41,334 bases of DNA from Hymenobacter rubripertinctus (GTDB taxonomy: Bacteria > Bacteroidota > Bacteroidia > Cytophagales > Hymenobacteraceae), in NCBI RefSeq assembly GCF_003583925.1, contig NZ_QYCN01000027.1:14570-55903 (forward strand). The letters are read 5' to 3'. Under the pieces are notes generated by a model. That model was not told the origin of the DNA. It saw nothing but the letters and a program-made list of their open reading frames with translations, and did no database searches. Positions 40,670 through 41,334 of the stretch are shown here, piece after piece (position 1 is the first letter of the stretch; the number at the start of each line of letters is the position of its first letter). The position numbers were made by a program, and so were the translations under genes.

Positions 40670-41334
40670 TTAGTCGGCCAGCGGGGCGGGCGTGCGGTGG
40701 CGCATCAGCAGCAGGAACACGAGGCCCAGCAGCACGCTGCCGGCGCTGGCCAGGTGCACGAAGGGCAGGCGGGCGGGCTCGTTGGCAAACACCCAGCCCG
40801 CCATCAGGGCCCCGATGCCGATGCCCGCCTCCAGGGCCATGTACATCGTGGACACGGCCCGGCCCCGCCGTGCGGGGTGGCTCAGATCCACCGTCCAGGC
40901 ATAAATGGTGGGTGAATTCAGGCCCGTGCCCAGCCCGAACAGCACGGCCCCGGCCAGGAACACCAGGGCCGACTGGGCAAAGGCCAGCAGCAGCAACGAG
41001 CTGATGATAACCACCGACGAGCCCAGCAGCACCGGCACCCGGCCGTAGCGGTCGGAGGCGCGGCCGGCCAGCAGGCGCACTACCAGCGAGGCCCCGGTGT
41101 AGCAGATGTAGAACAGGCCCTTGCTCTCGCCCGTCAGGCCCAGCACCCGGCTCTGGTCGGGTACCACGGTGAAAATAGCCCCGAACGGCAGCAGAAACAG
41201 CAGCGTGGCGGCGGCCGGAATCAGCACCCGGGGCTCAAACACTTCGCCCCAGCTTTCAATGCGCAGCAGCCGCCAGCGAAAGCGCTGGCGCTGGGCCGCG
41301 GGCAGCGTTTCGGTCATGGTGCCCTGCACGATCA
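40670..41334 (-). CDS. MFS transporter, C-terminal part (runs off the window)
   Basis: The frame is open to the right edge; 220 or so residues are visible and the N-terminal half is missing. Six hydrophobic helices are seen, for example LIPAAATLLFLLPFGAIFTVV, VPVLLGSSVVIISSLLLLAFA, ALVFLAGAVLFGLGTGL and IGIGALMAGWVFA. The loop motif GRASDRYGRVPVL is the conserved MFS G-x-x-x-D-R-x-G-R loop in its second-half copy. The protein is a proton- or substrate-driven inner-membrane exporter or importer of unknown specificity. A GTG at 41327-41329 is in frame, but homologous sequence should extend beyond the window, so I do not treat it as the start. Confidence 0.85.
   Translation of the reverse strand, partial: IVQGTMTETLPAAQRQRFRWRLLRIESWGEVFEPRVLIPAAATLLFLLPFGAIFTVVPDQSRVLGLTGESKGLFYICYTGASLVVRLLAGRASDRYGRVPVLLGSSVVIISSLLLLAFAQSALVFLAGAVLFGLGTGLNSPTIYAWTVDLSHPARRGRAVSTMYMALEAGIGIGALMAGWVFANEPARLPFVHLASAGSVLLGLVFLLLMRHRTPAPLAD

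Overview
The window looks like a chromosomal segment of a high-GC Bacteroidota, most likely Hymenobacter or a close relative. This rests on the order pyk / IPExxxVDY protein / acpP-fabF-rnc, promoter -7 boxes of the TAnnTTTG type, a type IX secretion C-terminal sorting domain, an S46 peptidase, DUF3857/transglutaminase proteins, a PorV/PorQ-like barrel and an ABC permease fused to an M1 peptidase. I see no rRNA, tRNA, prophage or CRISPR array.

Layout. 1-156 is the tail of an IS3-type transposase. 609-7050 holds a secreted serine hydrolase with C-terminal TPRs, then an ABC ATPase and its giant permease/M1 peptidase partner. 7693-8679 is a YheT-like hydrolase. 9055-16305 is a housekeeping block: rpsT, pyk, the IPExxxVDY protein, acpP, fabF, rnc and nadE. 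17005-19273 has a DUF433 antitoxin/PIN-like toxin pair and an ECF sigma factor with a small membrane partner. 19388-23056 has lgt, class II fructose-bisphosphate aldolase, a beta-propeller-like lipoprotein and yidD. 23222-28811 carries an S46 dipeptidyl peptidase, a ribulokinase and a divergent GH1-like hydrolase. 28991-32097 is a translationally coupled pair of outer-membrane proteins. 32256-40417 (minus strand) holds a T9SS-exported reprolysin-like metalloprotease and two DUF3857 proteins. An MFS transporter runs off the right edge.

The most striking feature is not a gene. At least thirteen inverted-repeat elements of several unrelated sequence families lie between genes, and about ten of them abut or overlap the stop codon of a neighbouring gene. 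Several are arrays in strict 7-bp register (TTAGCTG, TCAGTTG and TTAATTN units), placed as inverted halves around a short centre or a terminator. One element supplies the C-terminus of an ABC ATPase, and another lies in frame inside a signal-peptide region. A separate nested palindrome near 16.5 kb contains four identical 13-mers in alternating orientation.

Functionally, nadE, lgt, fba, pyk, acpP, fabF, rnc and rpsT are core metabolism and information genes. The remainder is mostly envelope and periplasmic proteolysis or carbohydrate use, typical of a free-living, polymer-degrading Bacteroidota.
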